Below, piece after piece: positions 1 through 10,345 of a stretch of 64,000 nt of DNA. The notes beneath the pieces are model-generated. The model saw nothing but the letters and a program-made list of their open reading frames with translations, was not told the DNA's origin and made no database searches. Each line of letters opens with the position of its first letter. The stretch's first letter is position 1. This DNA is from Pseudeuparius sepicola (Eukaryota > Arthropoda > Insecta > Coleoptera > Anthribidae): assembly GCA_963920635.1 (NCBI GenBank), contig OY987305.1, positions 2,242,001 through 2,306,000 on the forward strand, written 5' to 3'. The position numbers and the translations under genes were made by a program.

Positions 1-413
1 CCTATTCTTAGCGGTAATTAGTAATAAAAAATTAATAAAATGATAAAGCTAGTGATATAAAATAGTTTTTACCAAGTTTCGAGTTTTAAAAATTTTCAGA
101 AATTTCATAAATATTAAAAATTGGCAAAAAAATAAATATTTTAGTAGAGCGTTCAAATTTGGTAAGCTTACATAAAATTGAAAAAGAAACAACTTTTTTA
201 AGTAAAACTTATTGATATTTTAACAAATAAACACATTTTTGGCGATATATTTTTTTAAATGTCATTTTTGACAGTTAGTGAAAGTCACATGACCACGTTT
301 GAGTGGGTCATTTTTCATCTTTTTTCAAGTAAAAGGTAACCCCAATATTACATTTTAAAATAAAACATTAATTAAAAATTTCCCCAATATGCTGCGAACT
401 TTTTGGAGGACAC
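1..413. other. AT-rich DNA, no gene seen
   Basis: No convincing coding or RNA signal. The stretch ends in ggacactgtata, which resembles the right end of a mariner-type MITE (ccctgta in better copies elsewhere in the window), so part of it may be an old, decayed element whose left end is outside the window or unrecognisable. Confidence 0.5.
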
Positions 414-464
414 TGTATATCGTTGAAACCAAAAAATGCGTAGATTTAAAAATCGAGAACTATA

Positions 465-638
465 CAGAGTCTTCCATCTAAAAAACATAAGTTTGGTCTA
501 TATCTCCAACACATTCATTTGTTTTTCTGAATTCATAACTGAAATCGCAAGAAAATGTTATATCTACAATTTACATTTTTTTCTTCAAAATTGAAAACAA
601 AAAAGTTAAGGGGGTGTAATGTTATTTGAATAACACTG
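465..638. mobile_element. Degenerate mariner-type MITE, ~174 bp
   Basis: Starts at TA-cagagtcttccatct and ends at taacactg-TA. It aligns along its length with the better-preserved copy at 27031-27199, sharing the TTCCATCTAAAAAA start, the 'tatatctcca' block and the 'aagttaaggggg' block near the right end. The flank just to the left (a short run ending aatcgagaa) is also shared with 27.0 kb, so both copies may sit in the same older repeat. No coding capacity. Confidence 0.65.
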
Positions 639-1078
639 TACAATAGCGGTATGTATGTGACGGTGAGATGCAAGTCAAATATTCTTAAATACAACTCCGA
701 ATCTTACTATTTACCGCTTCCGTCGTATTTTATTTTGGAGCATCGCGTAAAATATTGAAAATGGTATTTCGTTGCATTTTATAAATCACTACTTTAACAC
801 AATGGGGGCGGTATCTACTCCCAGATATCGCAAAGAATGGCCTCAGCTATACATTGCCACACGGCTTTAGGTACAGCTCAATTTATGAATAAAAATACCA
901 TAAATTACGCTGATATCAATGCGGAATAAATGCATATTTACACAGCCAACTATGTGCCTCGGGCACGACCGTGGTGAACTAGAAAAAACAAGGGAATGTT
1001 GTTAGGAGGTTTTTGGAAAAAAACTATCGTTTTGTAACAACATTTTTCATGCACATTATTTATACTTTATTGTATCTG
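639..1078. other. No gene seen
   Basis: AT-rich sequence without recognisable coding frames, repeats or RNA genes. Confidence 0.4.
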
Positions 1079-1410
1079 TTAAATTTTGAGATAAGTTTTA
1101 AGTTTTAATAATAATAAGTGACAGATTAAAAAACAAAAAAATAAAAGGTAAAAAAACCTTTTTAAAAACAAGCTTTTATTTAAGCCATGTACTAAAACGA
1201 ATAAAATAAAATAAAATAAGTCTAGGTTTTCGTTAAGATAATTCAATGCAACTTGCGACAAATTTTTGTAAATCAAAAAGCTAGTCGCGCGAAATGTTCA
1301 TAAAAGTAGGTACCAATAAATTTTATTGGACAGTGATTGGTTGATAAGCAAGTACCTACTTGCCAAAGTATGCATTTTCTTTACAATTCACGCGACAAGC
1401 TTTTTGACTT
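1079..1410. repeat. Composite repeat, two halves head to head
   Basis: The block from about 1140 to 1296, read on the minus strand, and the block 1303-1410, read on the plus strand, both match the repeat at 28606-28830. There the two blocks lie in one direction, one after the other. Here they point away from each other, so the locus is a rearranged version. The minus-strand block carries the boundary AAATAAAAGCTTGT, which also recurs at 28794, 29266 and, inverted, near 10164. The 65-aa minus-strand frame here is AT-rich and not credible as a protein. Confidence 0.6.
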
Positions 1411-1416
1411 ATTTTT

Positions 1417-2251
1417 TATTTATTCTAAAATATGTAACAAAAAGTCACTGTCACAAAAAAAGTTCCCGTTTTTTTGCTTCTAACCACGAAATCGTTACTT
1501 TCAGCACAGATAACGTACTTTCAGCCTGCTATTGAAAGTGGAAACGTATTTTCGAAATGGTTTGTTTATTCTATCGCGGAAAGGGTAGAAATTGTTGCAA
1601 TTTGTTATCGAAATCATGATTGCGCTAAAGCTACAGCACGAATTGCAACAATTTCTTACCATTTCAAAAACATGTTTACACTTTGAATAGCAGGCTGAAA
1701 CTAACGATTTCGTAGTTACAAGCAAAAAACGGGGATCTTTTTGTGACAGTGACTTTTTGTTACATATTTTAAAAAGATATAAGGTTTGAATTCGTATGAA
1801 CTTTTTTTGTTTTGCTTCAGCTTTTTCATTTGTGACTTTTTTGTAAACTGATCGACACGTCAATAAAAACTAGGTAATTTGGTCGTGTGTAGTAGATAAA
1901 AAACTTAATAGTAGCGGGCATTTGTGTAGAAATTACTACGCGTACAGTGGATTGTCAACTTTCCGTTTTTAGCCAATAATTCTGTCAAATCTCAACAGAA
2001 TTCTAAAAACGATACATCACTGTATTCGCAATAAAAAGGGCTTTAAAATGATGAGCCGCAAGGGGGGTAGTTCCGTTTGAAATTTTAAAGTTGGGGTTGC
2101 TAGGGATTAGGGGGATGAACATATCGAGTTGGCTTGACTGTCAAAAAAGCTCCCCCAAAAACAAAAATCGACGGGTCTCGGCGAATTTTCAAATATTGTT
2201 CGGTTTTCGAATTTTTTGGGGGGGGGGGCAAGTTTTCGTTGGGATACCCTG
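1417..2251. mobile_element. Palindromic mariner-type element P1, left arm truncated
   Basis: A second copy of the 1,136-bp palindrome at 34888-36023. It keeps the centre (around 1440-1740, with its own inverted halves carrying AAAGTCACTGTCAC and GTGACAGTGACTTT) and the complete right arm, ending GGGATACCCTG-TA at 2251. The left arm outside about 1417 is missing and joined to the composite repeat. The right arm includes two segments (about 1850-1950 and 2092-2140) that are each lost from one arm of the other copy, so it helps to reconstruct the history. The 120-aa minus-strand frame inside is palindrome read-through. No transposase is present, so it would need one in trans. Confidence 0.8.
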
Positions 2252-2253
2252 TA

Positions 2254-3323
2254 CAGGGTGGTTCACTTTTATGTGGTAGGACTTTAACATTAGATAGAAA
2301 AAGATAATCTAAAATGAAAATTTTATATCAACATATATCGGGGAAAGCTTAGTTTCCGAGATACAGGGCGTTGAAGTGTTGGAAAAAATATGAAGTATTT
2401 TTTACACTGTCCGAACCAGTGGAGATATTTAAACCAAATTTGATGTGTAGTACCACCTTTTTGACTACGATATTTAGTGATAATATGAAGGTCCTGAAAT
2501 AACCAGTGGTGGAGTTATGGGTTTTCACTATCACTAAATTTAAAAAGTAATTAGTACGGACCTGTCTCACATCAACGTCGATGCTGTTCAATCCGTTAGG
2601 CATCGAAGTGAATTATGTGTGCAACAGAATGGATCACATTTTGAACAATTGTTGAATGTTGTACAAATTTAGAATTATAAAAATTATTAAGAAATAATAC
2701 TAGATTTGATAAAAATGTTAAAATGATAATAAAGTAATGTACCTCAAACCAAGTGCCAGTTTATTTTTAAAATTGTTTCCATAAAATTAAAAATAAAATA
2801 GCTGAATCCGATAAGTGTTCCATAATTAATTTCTGTTATTTGCGATATTTATCAATAATCTTAGAAAACACATTTTTAGGCAAAAAAGGCTGAGATGGAA
2901 ACGAAATAATTTATTTACTACACAACCGTGGCAGATACAAAAAAATGTCAAGATACACTTTTTGTAGAGAATTGAAAGAACTTTACGAAAAAAAAAATTA
3001 CGTTGATGTGAGACAGGTCCGTACTAATTACTTTTTAAATTTAGTGATAGGGAAAACCCATAACTCCACCACTGGTTATTTCAGGACCTTCATATTATCA
3101 CTAAATATCGTAGTCAAAAAGGTGGTACTACACATCAAATTTGGTTTAAATATCTCCACTGGTTCGGACAGTGTAAAAAATACTTTATATTTTTCCAACA
3201 CTTCAACGCCCTGTATCTCGGAAACTAAGCTTTCCCCGATATATGTTGATATAAAATTTTCATTTTAGATTATCTTTTTCTATCTAATGTTAAAGTCCTA
3301 CCACATAAAAGTGAACCACCCTG
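2254..3323. mobile_element. Palindromic mariner-type element P2, complete, 1070 bp
   Basis: Ends CAGGGTGGTTCACTTTTATG and its inverse, flanked by TA at 2252-2253 and 3324-3325. Arms 2254-2577 and 3001-3323 are inverted repeats of about 324 bp that differ at only about three positions by eye. The loop, 2578-3000, is AT-rich and has no recognisable protein. Termini and TA duplication are those of Tc1/mariner-mobilised foldback MITEs. Both arm-spanning frames (84 aa minus, 107 aa plus) are the same palindrome read twice. The left end directly abuts the right end of the P1 element with one TA between them. Confidence 0.88.
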
Positions 3324-3325
3324 TA

Positions 3326-4193
3326 TATTGAGCATGCTGTAAATGTTTATGTATAGTGCCTACTAATTTTTATCTTGTCTGTAACATGGTTAATCAACAG
3401 TTTTTGCGGTAGTTACGAAAGCTGCAAAAATAGAGCGGGTTAATCAAGTTTAATTAAGAATGCACACATAATTTGCCAACGCGTTGTATCAGAATAAACT
3501 ACCAGATGTTGAAAACTTTCTCCGTCAAGTGAAATTGCTTAGAATCTCTCTGGCGGATTAACTAGAATCCCCAGCCGACGTGCCGAAATTGAAAACCACT
3601 TTTCCCGATACGATACGTATCTAGCCGAATTAATCTATGTAGAATTTAGACGGAATTAATCATAAAGTTAAAATTAAATGGAAATGACAAATAATTTCGC
3701 TTGTGACTTCGCGTCGTTCCATCTGCCCGATTTACATTTAAAAATATGGGGATGGTTTGGCCCAAATAACACTTAAATACAGGTCAAGTTTTGAAGCCAC
3801 AGAAAATCTATTTTTGGCACAAAATTATTAAATACTCATATTAAGTGTTGGCATTTGTTTAATAATGCGGTAAAGCAAAATATGCATTCGACTTTCATTA
3901 ATTCCCTACAATCCATATTTCAAGATCAATTTTTGTCAGACATTAAATATTCCAGCCTAAATGAGTAAAACGGAAGTTATATTGCATTGTTCCTGGAATT
4001 TCTGCCCGAGAATATTATAGCAAATTACTCGAATTCCGAGGAAAATCCTCTTACAAAATAAGACACGCAATTTTTCAACTGAGGAAAATTATAATTTCAC
4101 TCAATTTTACTTCGCGTTAGCCGGTCTCTCGGTATATTAAATCTATTGTCATGGAATAATAGAAAGATGGAAAGCTTTGCTTAAAAAACATAT
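3326..4193. other. No gene seen
   Basis: AT-rich single-copy-looking DNA. I find no exon, element end or RNA gene. Confidence 0.4.
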
Positions 4194-4235
4194 GTGAGGC
4201 ACTATGCCTCACTCGAGTGAGGCACTATGCCTCAC
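4194..4235. repeat. Two GAGGC palindromes, 23 bp apart
   Basis: GTGAGGCACTATGCCTCAC occurs at 4194-4212 and again at 4217-4235 with TCGA between. Each has 8-bp inverted arms around a 3-nt centre (CTA). This is the first and most isolated member of the family seen densely from 7.2 to 13.3 kb. Confidence 0.9.
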
Positions 4236-4360
4236 TCGGTTATAATGCTCTAGTTTGCGTGGAACTTTATTAAAAGTTTATGTAGTTATACTGTGTTCAA
4301 AAAGAATTGATAAAGGGCCATAAAATGATCGTAAACCATAGGCGGCGCTATTCTCTTTTA

Positions 4361-4503
4361 TTTTCAATGTGTAAAATAGAAAAATTGTCTTTAAAAATAT
4401 GGCTGTAGTCTATCAAATGAGTAGCGTATGCTGAATTTTGTTTTTTATTGCCAAAATCTCTTTCAGACAACAACGATAATTTTCCTATTTACACATTGAA
4501 AAT
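4361..4503. repeat. Small inverted repeat
   Basis: Ttttcaatgtgtaaaatag near 4361 is repeated in inverse near 4480-4503 (ctatttacacattgaaaa), with the match extending through a gaaaaattgtc / gataattttc block. Arms are about 28 bp and the loop about 85 bp. It lies upstream of the broken transposase and could belong to that element, but no element ends were identified. Confidence 0.45.
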
Positions 4504-4771
4504 AAATGTAACAAGTTATCTTTATTAGCTTACAATATTAATGCCTTTTTTGAGGCAATTATCTATAATATTTAGGATGTTGGTAATTATCTTATATCCT
4601 CGCAATTTTAATACAGGCAATTATTAAAACCCTAATTATATGCCTTTTATTACTTTTATATTAATTAGGAGACTTACAATTGTAGGTAGTTACACCTATT
4701 TGCCTAAAATCCTTATAAATGGAATAATTATAAAGGTGAAATATTCATTTGTAGACCCTCGAACCAGGTTT

Positions 4772-5276
4772 GCAAAAGCCATTTTTCTGCAAGAGAAAAA
4801 ACTATAGTTTTAAATGTTCACGATGCAATGGTACATCAGCAGCCCTCTAGCACTGTTCGCAGCATAGTTGTGGAATGTTCGAATATGACTGGAGTTGGAG
4901 AGGCAACCATTTATAGACTTCTGAAAGAAAGAAGGACTACAGGTGAACTTAATGAAGCTACCAACATTAAATAAAATCTTACAATTTCGAAGTGAGGGAA
5001 GAAACATTTTTTACTTGGATGAAAGTTGGTTGAACGAGGGACATACTGTTTCAAAAGTATGGAAAGTTCTCGGCAAGCTTTTATAGATGGGTGGTCAAGA
5101 GGTATAAACCCTCCCTCTGCGATACAACATGTTATTGCGGAAGAAAATAAAATGGGGAATCTTGATGAATTGATTGACGACACTCTAGAAATTGAGCCTC
5201 TTATTTTTTGCCTTAGAACATGACTACTCTTCCGAATTTTCCGAAGACGGTCCTTTATATTTTGAATTGTAATATT
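4772..5276 (+). pseudogene. Broken DDE_3-type insect transposase
   Basis: Three pieces of one protein lie in order. First, an N-terminal DNA-binding part (about 4790-4974) with GVGEATIYRLLKERRTTGEL, a helix-turn-helix typical of this insect family, ending in a stop. Second, in another frame at about 4999-5085, NIFYLDESWLNEGHTVSKVW, which holds the first catalytic Asp region. Third, from 5026, ESSRQAFIDGWSRGINPPS joined directly to the C-terminal end (HVIAEENKMGNLDELIDDT then EIEPLIFCLRT). In intact relatives of the 'DDE superfamily endonuclease' type these last parts are separated by the rest of the catalytic core, so about half of the protein, including the later acidic residues, is deleted. 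Frameshifts and stops add to this. It cannot be active. Confidence 0.75.
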
Positions 5277-7087
5277 ATTTTAATAAATAAAAATCTCTAT
5301 GTGAAATTGTATTGCCAACATTATTATAAATATCAAATAGTTTGTTTTATTAGTGTCTCAAAATTTAATATTTTTGCAAAATGGTTCGGTTGATTTTAGG
5401 AACAAGTAATAACGTTAATAAATGAATAAACTTTTTGGCTTATAATTTCCTTTATTGGCATTTTATTGCCTATTGTTATTTGGAGATTACGGAGTGCGCC
5501 CAAGGAAGAACGCAGATAAATACATTGAATAATCTTGAACAGAGTACAACAACGAAGTGACAATTGCATGGTCTAAAACGGGGTAACCTAACCTAACCTT
5601 GGTTTCCTTACTTAGTCCGACATCTCACGCAGCACTCGGGTAACATTTCCCCCTGCCATTGACATTTCAAGGCTTATCAGAGAAGCCATGTCAATCGTCG
5701 GAAAACATTATTTCCCGGCGAGCGCCTCTATCACCCCGCGCGGGTTCATTCCGTATTTTGCTCGTAGCTTCGTTAAGGCCGAATAAAAAAGAGAGACGAA
5801 CTGAAATCAGGATTGTTATTCGGCAATCTCCACCCCACCTACGAAGAAATCGAGGTTATCCGATACTGACTGATCGTCCCCGTACCAGATAACGAAAGCG
5901 GGTGCTCTAGTTCGACCGTCGAACCTCTGACCGGAGGCGCAGCTTCTTGGCGCGCGGTATAGTCCAGGGCTAAAAATAGGCACGGCCTTTTTTCCTTAAA
6001 CTATTTTGTTGTACATTGTATGATTGGCGAGAAGTTTCCAATTACCGAATTAATTATAGGTCCACGTCGGAGAGGTAAGTTTTAAATTGGAGTCCTGGCG
6101 AGTAAATTAGCGTAAGCCGCAAACGAGGGTCAATTTTACATTAGGTATGCCGGAGTAGCTATCACAATGGAGTGGGCCAACTTAAATTACACACTGGGAC
6201 GTGTACGGCGAGGCGACAAATGAAAATCGACTAACGGAGCTGACTCCCGCTGTTATTAGGGTTTCCTTCTCCATGTACGTTTGAGCAATAAGCGACAAAA
6301 CTTACATAATTGTTGATACAGGGACAAGAGATGGTAAGTAGCGTGATTTCTGTCAATTTTATAGTAAATCTTGACGTTGCATTTTGATCTCAAATAATAT
6401 GTATTGGATGTAGTATAAATAAATAAACAATAGAGTGCAGCAAAGAGTGTGGAAATTCCTTCATTCCTTTCTTCAAGCTTTGTAAGTCGCGTTTGCTTTT
6501 CTCGCAGTGACAATATTAGAGATTCCTTAGCCTTCCTTATTGTTTGCTTCCTTCTCGCAAAGTTTATCTCGAGCAGCATCAGATTTTTTCGGACTTAATT
6601 AATTGCTATTTAGGTCAGAGGTTTCTGAGGGCTAGGTACTTAATGTCTCACGATTTGGTAATTAATAAGAGCAAATCAAGTTTACCTGAAAATTGTTTGG
6701 TAAGAATTCGCGGAAACTTGGGATTTCTGTTCGTTCTCGGTTTTCCGCAAGAGTTAAGCCCATTAAAAACAGTTTTAGGAACTAAATATATTGTTCGGGA
6801 GCTACGCGATTCGCGAAATAATTTATGCCGCAGAGTAAGCACCAGGAAATGAAACTTTCGAACGAATGTAGCAATTAAGAGCTGCCGAAACTTTCACATA
6901 TTCTCCCTAATTTCGTAAACAGCGACCCATCCGACTCACCACCTATTAAACAGAAAATAATTTGCAAAACGCTCTGAAAAATACGAGCATAATGACATGC
7001 ATGCCATTCTGTCAAAAAATAAATCTTTACTCTCATTATTTAAATCGTGTTAATGAGGTCTCTAATGGCCAAACTATTATCTTATCA
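5277..7087. other. No gene seen
   Basis: Mixed AT-rich DNA with a somewhat more GC-rich part at 5560-5960. Three CCTAA-like units at 5584-5598 resemble the insect telomere motif but are far too few to mean anything. Short open frames at 5659-5892 and 6256-6852 overlap each other on both strands and match no family I know. Confidence 0.4.
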
Positions 7088-7361
7088 ACCTCCATCCAAA
7101 TACTGCGTTATTTCAAAAAGTAAATACGTAGTTTAGATTAATATTTGCAGAAGTAATTGTCCAGCCAAAAAAGCCTGTAATATTTGGAGAGCTTGCCTCA
7201 CAGGATTTACACAAAAAACCTTGTGAGGCACCTTGCCTCACAAGAATCATTATGCTTAAAATCCTTGTAAAGCACCTTACCTCAAAGAATTATGCAAAAA
7301 CTCTAGTGAGGCACCTTGCCTCACTCGCCATTTTTCGGTAATTTCGCCCTATTTCACTCTA
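7088..7361. repeat. GAGGC-palindrome repeat locus 1 (41-42 bp units)
   Basis: Palindromes at 7223-7241 and 7306-7324 (GTGAGGCACCTTGCCTCAC both times), a decayed unit between them at 7265-7287, and a half-decayed leading unit ending TGCCTCAC at 7201. Start-to-start distances are 42 and 41 bp. The interval is a conserved linker (AAGAAT-ATTATGC-TTAAAATCCT type). After the last palindrome comes TCGCCATTTTTCGGTAATTT, the same right-hand flank found at four other loci. At the left (7088-7165) there is a block that recurs at 7770-7830 and 8010-8060 (TTATTTCAAAAAGTAAATA). Confidence 0.85.
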
Positions 7362-7738
7362 TACAAGGTAAGTCTGAAATAACTGGCATCCTTTTTTGGG
7401 TAAGAAAGATGGTCATTCTGAAAAACTTTTCTTAAAAAAAATTTTCGTATCGCCGAAATTTTTTTCGAATTTATCCACCTAAAATGCCCCCTATGAAGAC
7501 ACGGCACTGATAAATAGCGTAAACTCGGTCTCAAAATACTATACTAGTTGATGATTTACCATTTTCTACTCGGTTGTTGACAGGGCGCCAGTGCCGTGTT
7601 TTCATAGAGGGGGGATTTTGCGGGGATGAATTATAGAAAAATCTCGGCGCTAGGAAAAAAACATTAAGAAAAGTGGTTCAGAATGACCATCTCTATTAGC
7701 CAAAAAAAGGATGCCAGTTATTTTAGACTCACCCTGTA
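7362..7738. mobile_element. TA-flanked MITE, 377 bp
   Basis: Inverted ends: TACAAGGTAAGTCTGAAATAA at left (21 nt including the TA) and, inverted at the right, ...AGACTCACCCTGTA. Inner inverted blocks include GGCATCCTTTTTTGGGTAA and the GCCGTG/CACGGC pair. A second copy in the opposite orientation lies at 17612-17984, so its limits are well supported. It is non-coding. It was inserted immediately beside the right flank of GAGGC locus 1. Confidence 0.85.
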
Positions 7739-7769
7739 CAAAAGAATCACTGACATAAACTAAACTATT

Positions 7770-8130
7770 GTCACGTGAACACTGCTTTATTACAAAAAGT
7801 AAACAGCCGTTTTGATTTGGGAACATTGCCTCACACGATTTACACAAAAAACCTTGTGAGGCAGCTTGCCTCACAAGAATTATTATGCTTAAAATCCTTG
7901 TAAAAAACCTTACTTGTAAGAATTATGAAAAAAACTCTCGTGAGGCACCTTGCCTCAACCGCCATTTTTCTGTAATTTTGCCGTATTTCTTTATATATAA
8001 GACAAACTAAACTATCGTCTGGCAAACACTGTTATTTCAAAAAGTAAATAGGCGTTTTGATTAATATTTGCAGAAGCACGAACACCTCTAGAGGAATTAT
8101 CCCTCAAAAAAGCCGTAATTTGTTAACCGA
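7770..8130. repeat. GAGGC-palindrome repeat locus 2
   Basis: Complete palindromes at 7856-7874 (centre AGC) and 7940-7957, 84 bp apart, i.e. two 42-bp units with a decayed one between (about 7898). A leading half unit ends TGCCTCAC near 7834. The right flank ACCGCCATTTTTCTGTAATT matches locus 1. The block TTATTTCAAAAAGTAAATA recurs at about 8030 and is followed by TTGATTAATATTTGCAGAAG, also present at about 7140, so a whole ~250-bp unit was duplicated between loci 1 and 2. Confidence 0.85.
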
Positions 8131-8519
8131 GCTGAAAGTTCATGCAGCGACCTAAATAAACTTTTGACCCCATAGCAAACAAACCTAACGGACTTCGCTC
8201 CGAAAGAAACTTTATGTTTAAATTATAGTTTGCGAACGAAATTTCGGCTTATTTGTGTTTGGGCTTTTTTTCCCAAAGAACAATAATCTAAGTAGACCAC
8301 GGCATGAACACAGAATTTATTGTTTACTCCCACGGTTCATCAGTAGATGGTATTGTTTGTCTTAATTTCGGAAGTAACAGTATTTACAGATCCGTCCGCA
8401 GGATATTTTGAGCAATCTATAACTCGCCGTCGCGTTTTTCAGTCGTATGTTGTACACGGGAAAATAGTTTCCTGTCTAACCGTGACAGTAGTATTTTAAC
8501 CGCGAAATTTTATAAAATA
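8131..8519. other. No gene seen
   Basis: Nothing recognisable on either strand. Confidence 0.4.
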
Positions 8520-8820
8520 TTGCCGCAAGAAACCCTGCGACGCTTCCTTCTGTTTTTCGACAAATGAAACTTATCCTGTTAGAAATGACGGCTGTCCGGC
8601 GAGGATGAGGTTTTTTACAATAAAAGCGATATCGCATTGTGACGCTGTTTTGATTCTATATAAAAATATGTCGAAAGAAATCTTTTGACGCTTTCTTCTG
8701 TTTTTCGACAAAATAAACTTTGCCCAACGAAAATGGGAAGATGAGGCAGGGTGCCTCACCGGTACTTTTGTACCCTAAAAACTAAATTTGAGGCTGCTTT
8801 GATTCTGTATCAAAATATAT
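8520..8820. repeat. Imperfect tandem duplication, ~149 bp unit
   Basis: GACGCTTCCTTCTGTTTTTC at 8539 recurs at 8687, and GCTGTTTTGATTCTATAT at 8644 recurs near 8793, giving a 148-149 bp period over two units. The second unit contains a GAGGC palindrome with an AGGG-type centre (TGAGGCAGGGTGCCTCA, 8742-8758). Confidence 0.65.
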
Positions 8821-8834
8821 AAGGAATTATCCTT

Positions 8835-8886
8835 GTGAGGCACCTTGCCTCACCCGCCATTTCTCGGCAATTTCCTCGTATTTCTA
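8835..8886. repeat. GAGGC-palindrome repeat locus 3 (single unit)
   Basis: One complete GTGAGGCACCTTGCCTCAC at 8835-8853, preceded by TTATCCTT like the linker of the longer arrays and followed by CCGCCATTTCTCGGCAATTT. It keeps the right-hand flank but has only one palindrome, so unit number varies between loci. Confidence 0.85.
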
Positions 8887-9339
8887 TCCGGAAACGATCC
8901 TCCGTTGATACTTTCTCAACTTAAATCAAAACGGAAGCAAAAACGGCCACAAATCCAGGCCGGCAACTGGCTGCGAGTAATTGCAGTTTCGCCGTCGGCA
9001 GGGAGCAGCCGACTTTAAAATGTGGCTTGGCGCCGACCGTCGCCGCTTGTCGCTGCAATAACCAGGTATCGGCCGTGGAAGCAATAAAATAAAACACAAT
9101 GGAATTCAATTAGGATTATGGGGTAGTCCCGAATTCCTGCCGAGTAATACATGCGACGCGTCCCGGCTGAATTAGTGGCCCTCTCCACCTGTAACCAGGC
9201 AAAATCTGCTCCTACCGTTATCCGGAATATGCGCCGGAGTAGGGATTCGGATCACTATGTACAGTGTACAGTATGGACGGCTTGCCCAGGATGAGTTCAT
9301 CTGACAACGGAAGACAAACGCATCGTGCAAAAAATCATC
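8887..9339. other. No gene seen
   Basis: Moderately GC-rich at 8930-9070, otherwise unremarkable. No gene or element recognised. Confidence 0.4.
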
Positions 9340-9432
9340 GTGAGGCATCTTGCCTCACAAGAATTATGCAAGAAATCCTCGTGAGGCACCTTGCCTCACC
9401 CGCTATTTCTCGGAAATTTTGCCGTATTTCTC
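9340..9432. repeat. GAGGC-palindrome repeat locus 4 (two units, 41 bp)
   Basis: Palindromes at 9340-9358 (centre TCT) and 9381-9399 (centre CCT), exactly 41 bp apart with linker AAGAATTATGCAAGAAATCC. The right flank CCGCTATTTCTCGGAAATTT is again the shared one. Confidence 0.88.
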
Positions 9433-10034
9433 TACATAAGAGAATCATCGACGTAAAGGAGAGAACAATGAGTTCTCCTCTGAGACCGCCAAGGAAACTC
9501 TTAATCCTTATAAATATAAGCCGTTTAAAATTCAGACACTTCGAAACTTCGAAGATCAAAAGGCTAGTAGGTTTGGTTTATTAAACTTTGTAATTAAGAG
9601 AATTGAGGACCCCGATCCACTTTTGGGTGTTTTTTAACAAGAATTTAAAGAGCGTTCAATTTGTCTTGCCTCTATAGCGGCAGTCGGCAAATAAAATACA
9701 TTTAAGGCTCAATTTACGTGCATCTGTTTATTAGTAATTAAGCCCCAGGTTTATTATCTCAAAAATCTATACGAGGAATTTATAAGGATGTAGCTGGGGC
9801 GAAAATAATTTTACCTCCTCATCTTTGGGATATATATTTCACTTTTTATTATCTAATTAAGGAAGTTACCTCAATGAAGGGTAATTCAATTACTTTTAAC
9901 GTTTTACCCCGGAGAATCCTTAATTAAATGATGAATCGACTCACCTGTGAGATGATAACAAGATCGATCAAGCTCGGTTTTAAAAGCGGCAGCTATTTTT
10001 CATTCTATTTTTAATGCAATATGCAAAAATTCTT
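9433..10034. other. No gene seen
   Basis: AT-rich, no recognisable element or exon. Confidence 0.4.
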
Positions 10035-10160
10035 GTGAGATACTTTTCTTCACAAAAAATACACAAAAAGTCCCTGTGAGGCACATTGCCTCACAATAAT
10101 TATGCACAAAATCCTGGTGAGGCACCCTGCCTCGCGCGCCATTTCTCTGCAACTTCTATT
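10035..10160. repeat. GAGGC-palindrome repeat locus 5 (three units, 41 bp)
   Basis: Units begin at 10035 (decayed: gtgagatacttttcttcac), 10076 (GTGAGGCACATTGCCTCAC) and 10117 (GTGAGGCACCCTGCCTCGC), spaced exactly 41 and 41 bp. The linkers keep the ATTATGCACAAAATCCT pattern. The right flank GCGCCATTTCTCTGCAACTT is a diverged copy of the shared one. Confidence 0.88.
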
Positions 10161-10163
10161 TTT

Positions 10164-10345
10164 ACAAGCTTTTACTGTTAGTATGTATGTATGTAGGTAT
10201 GTAGGTATCTATGTATGTATGTATGGGTCGAATCTTGCAAGCTGAGTTAGAACCACTTCTTGACATCCGATTGAGCTGAAATTTTGCATACACCTTTTTT
10301 AATTATATATTGATATCGCGAGTTGGTAGCATTTGTTTCTTAAGA
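10164..10345. repeat. Dispersed repeat with TATG microsatellite
   Basis: Begins ACAAGCTTTTA, runs into a (TATG)n / TAGGTATG tract at 10181-10226, then a conserved block (GGGTCGAATCTTGCAAGCTG ... GAGCTGAAATTTTGCATACA). The same block lies inverted at 29150-29280, again ending at the AAGCTTGT boundary. Family not identified. The shared boundary suggests the 3' end of a transposon. Confidence 0.65.

Noticed and set aside
1501..1863. 120-aa minus-strand open frame
   Set aside because: It lies wholly in the palindromic centre of P1, and its sequence is mirrored in the other strand.
2945..3268. 107-aa plus-strand and 84-aa minus-strand frames
   Set aside because: They are the same inverted arm of P2 read twice, with no protein resemblance.
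5584..5598. CCTAA units, like the insect telomere repeat TTAGG
   Set aside because: Only two or three units here and at 37240-37258. Such short runs are common by chance in AT-rich DNA.
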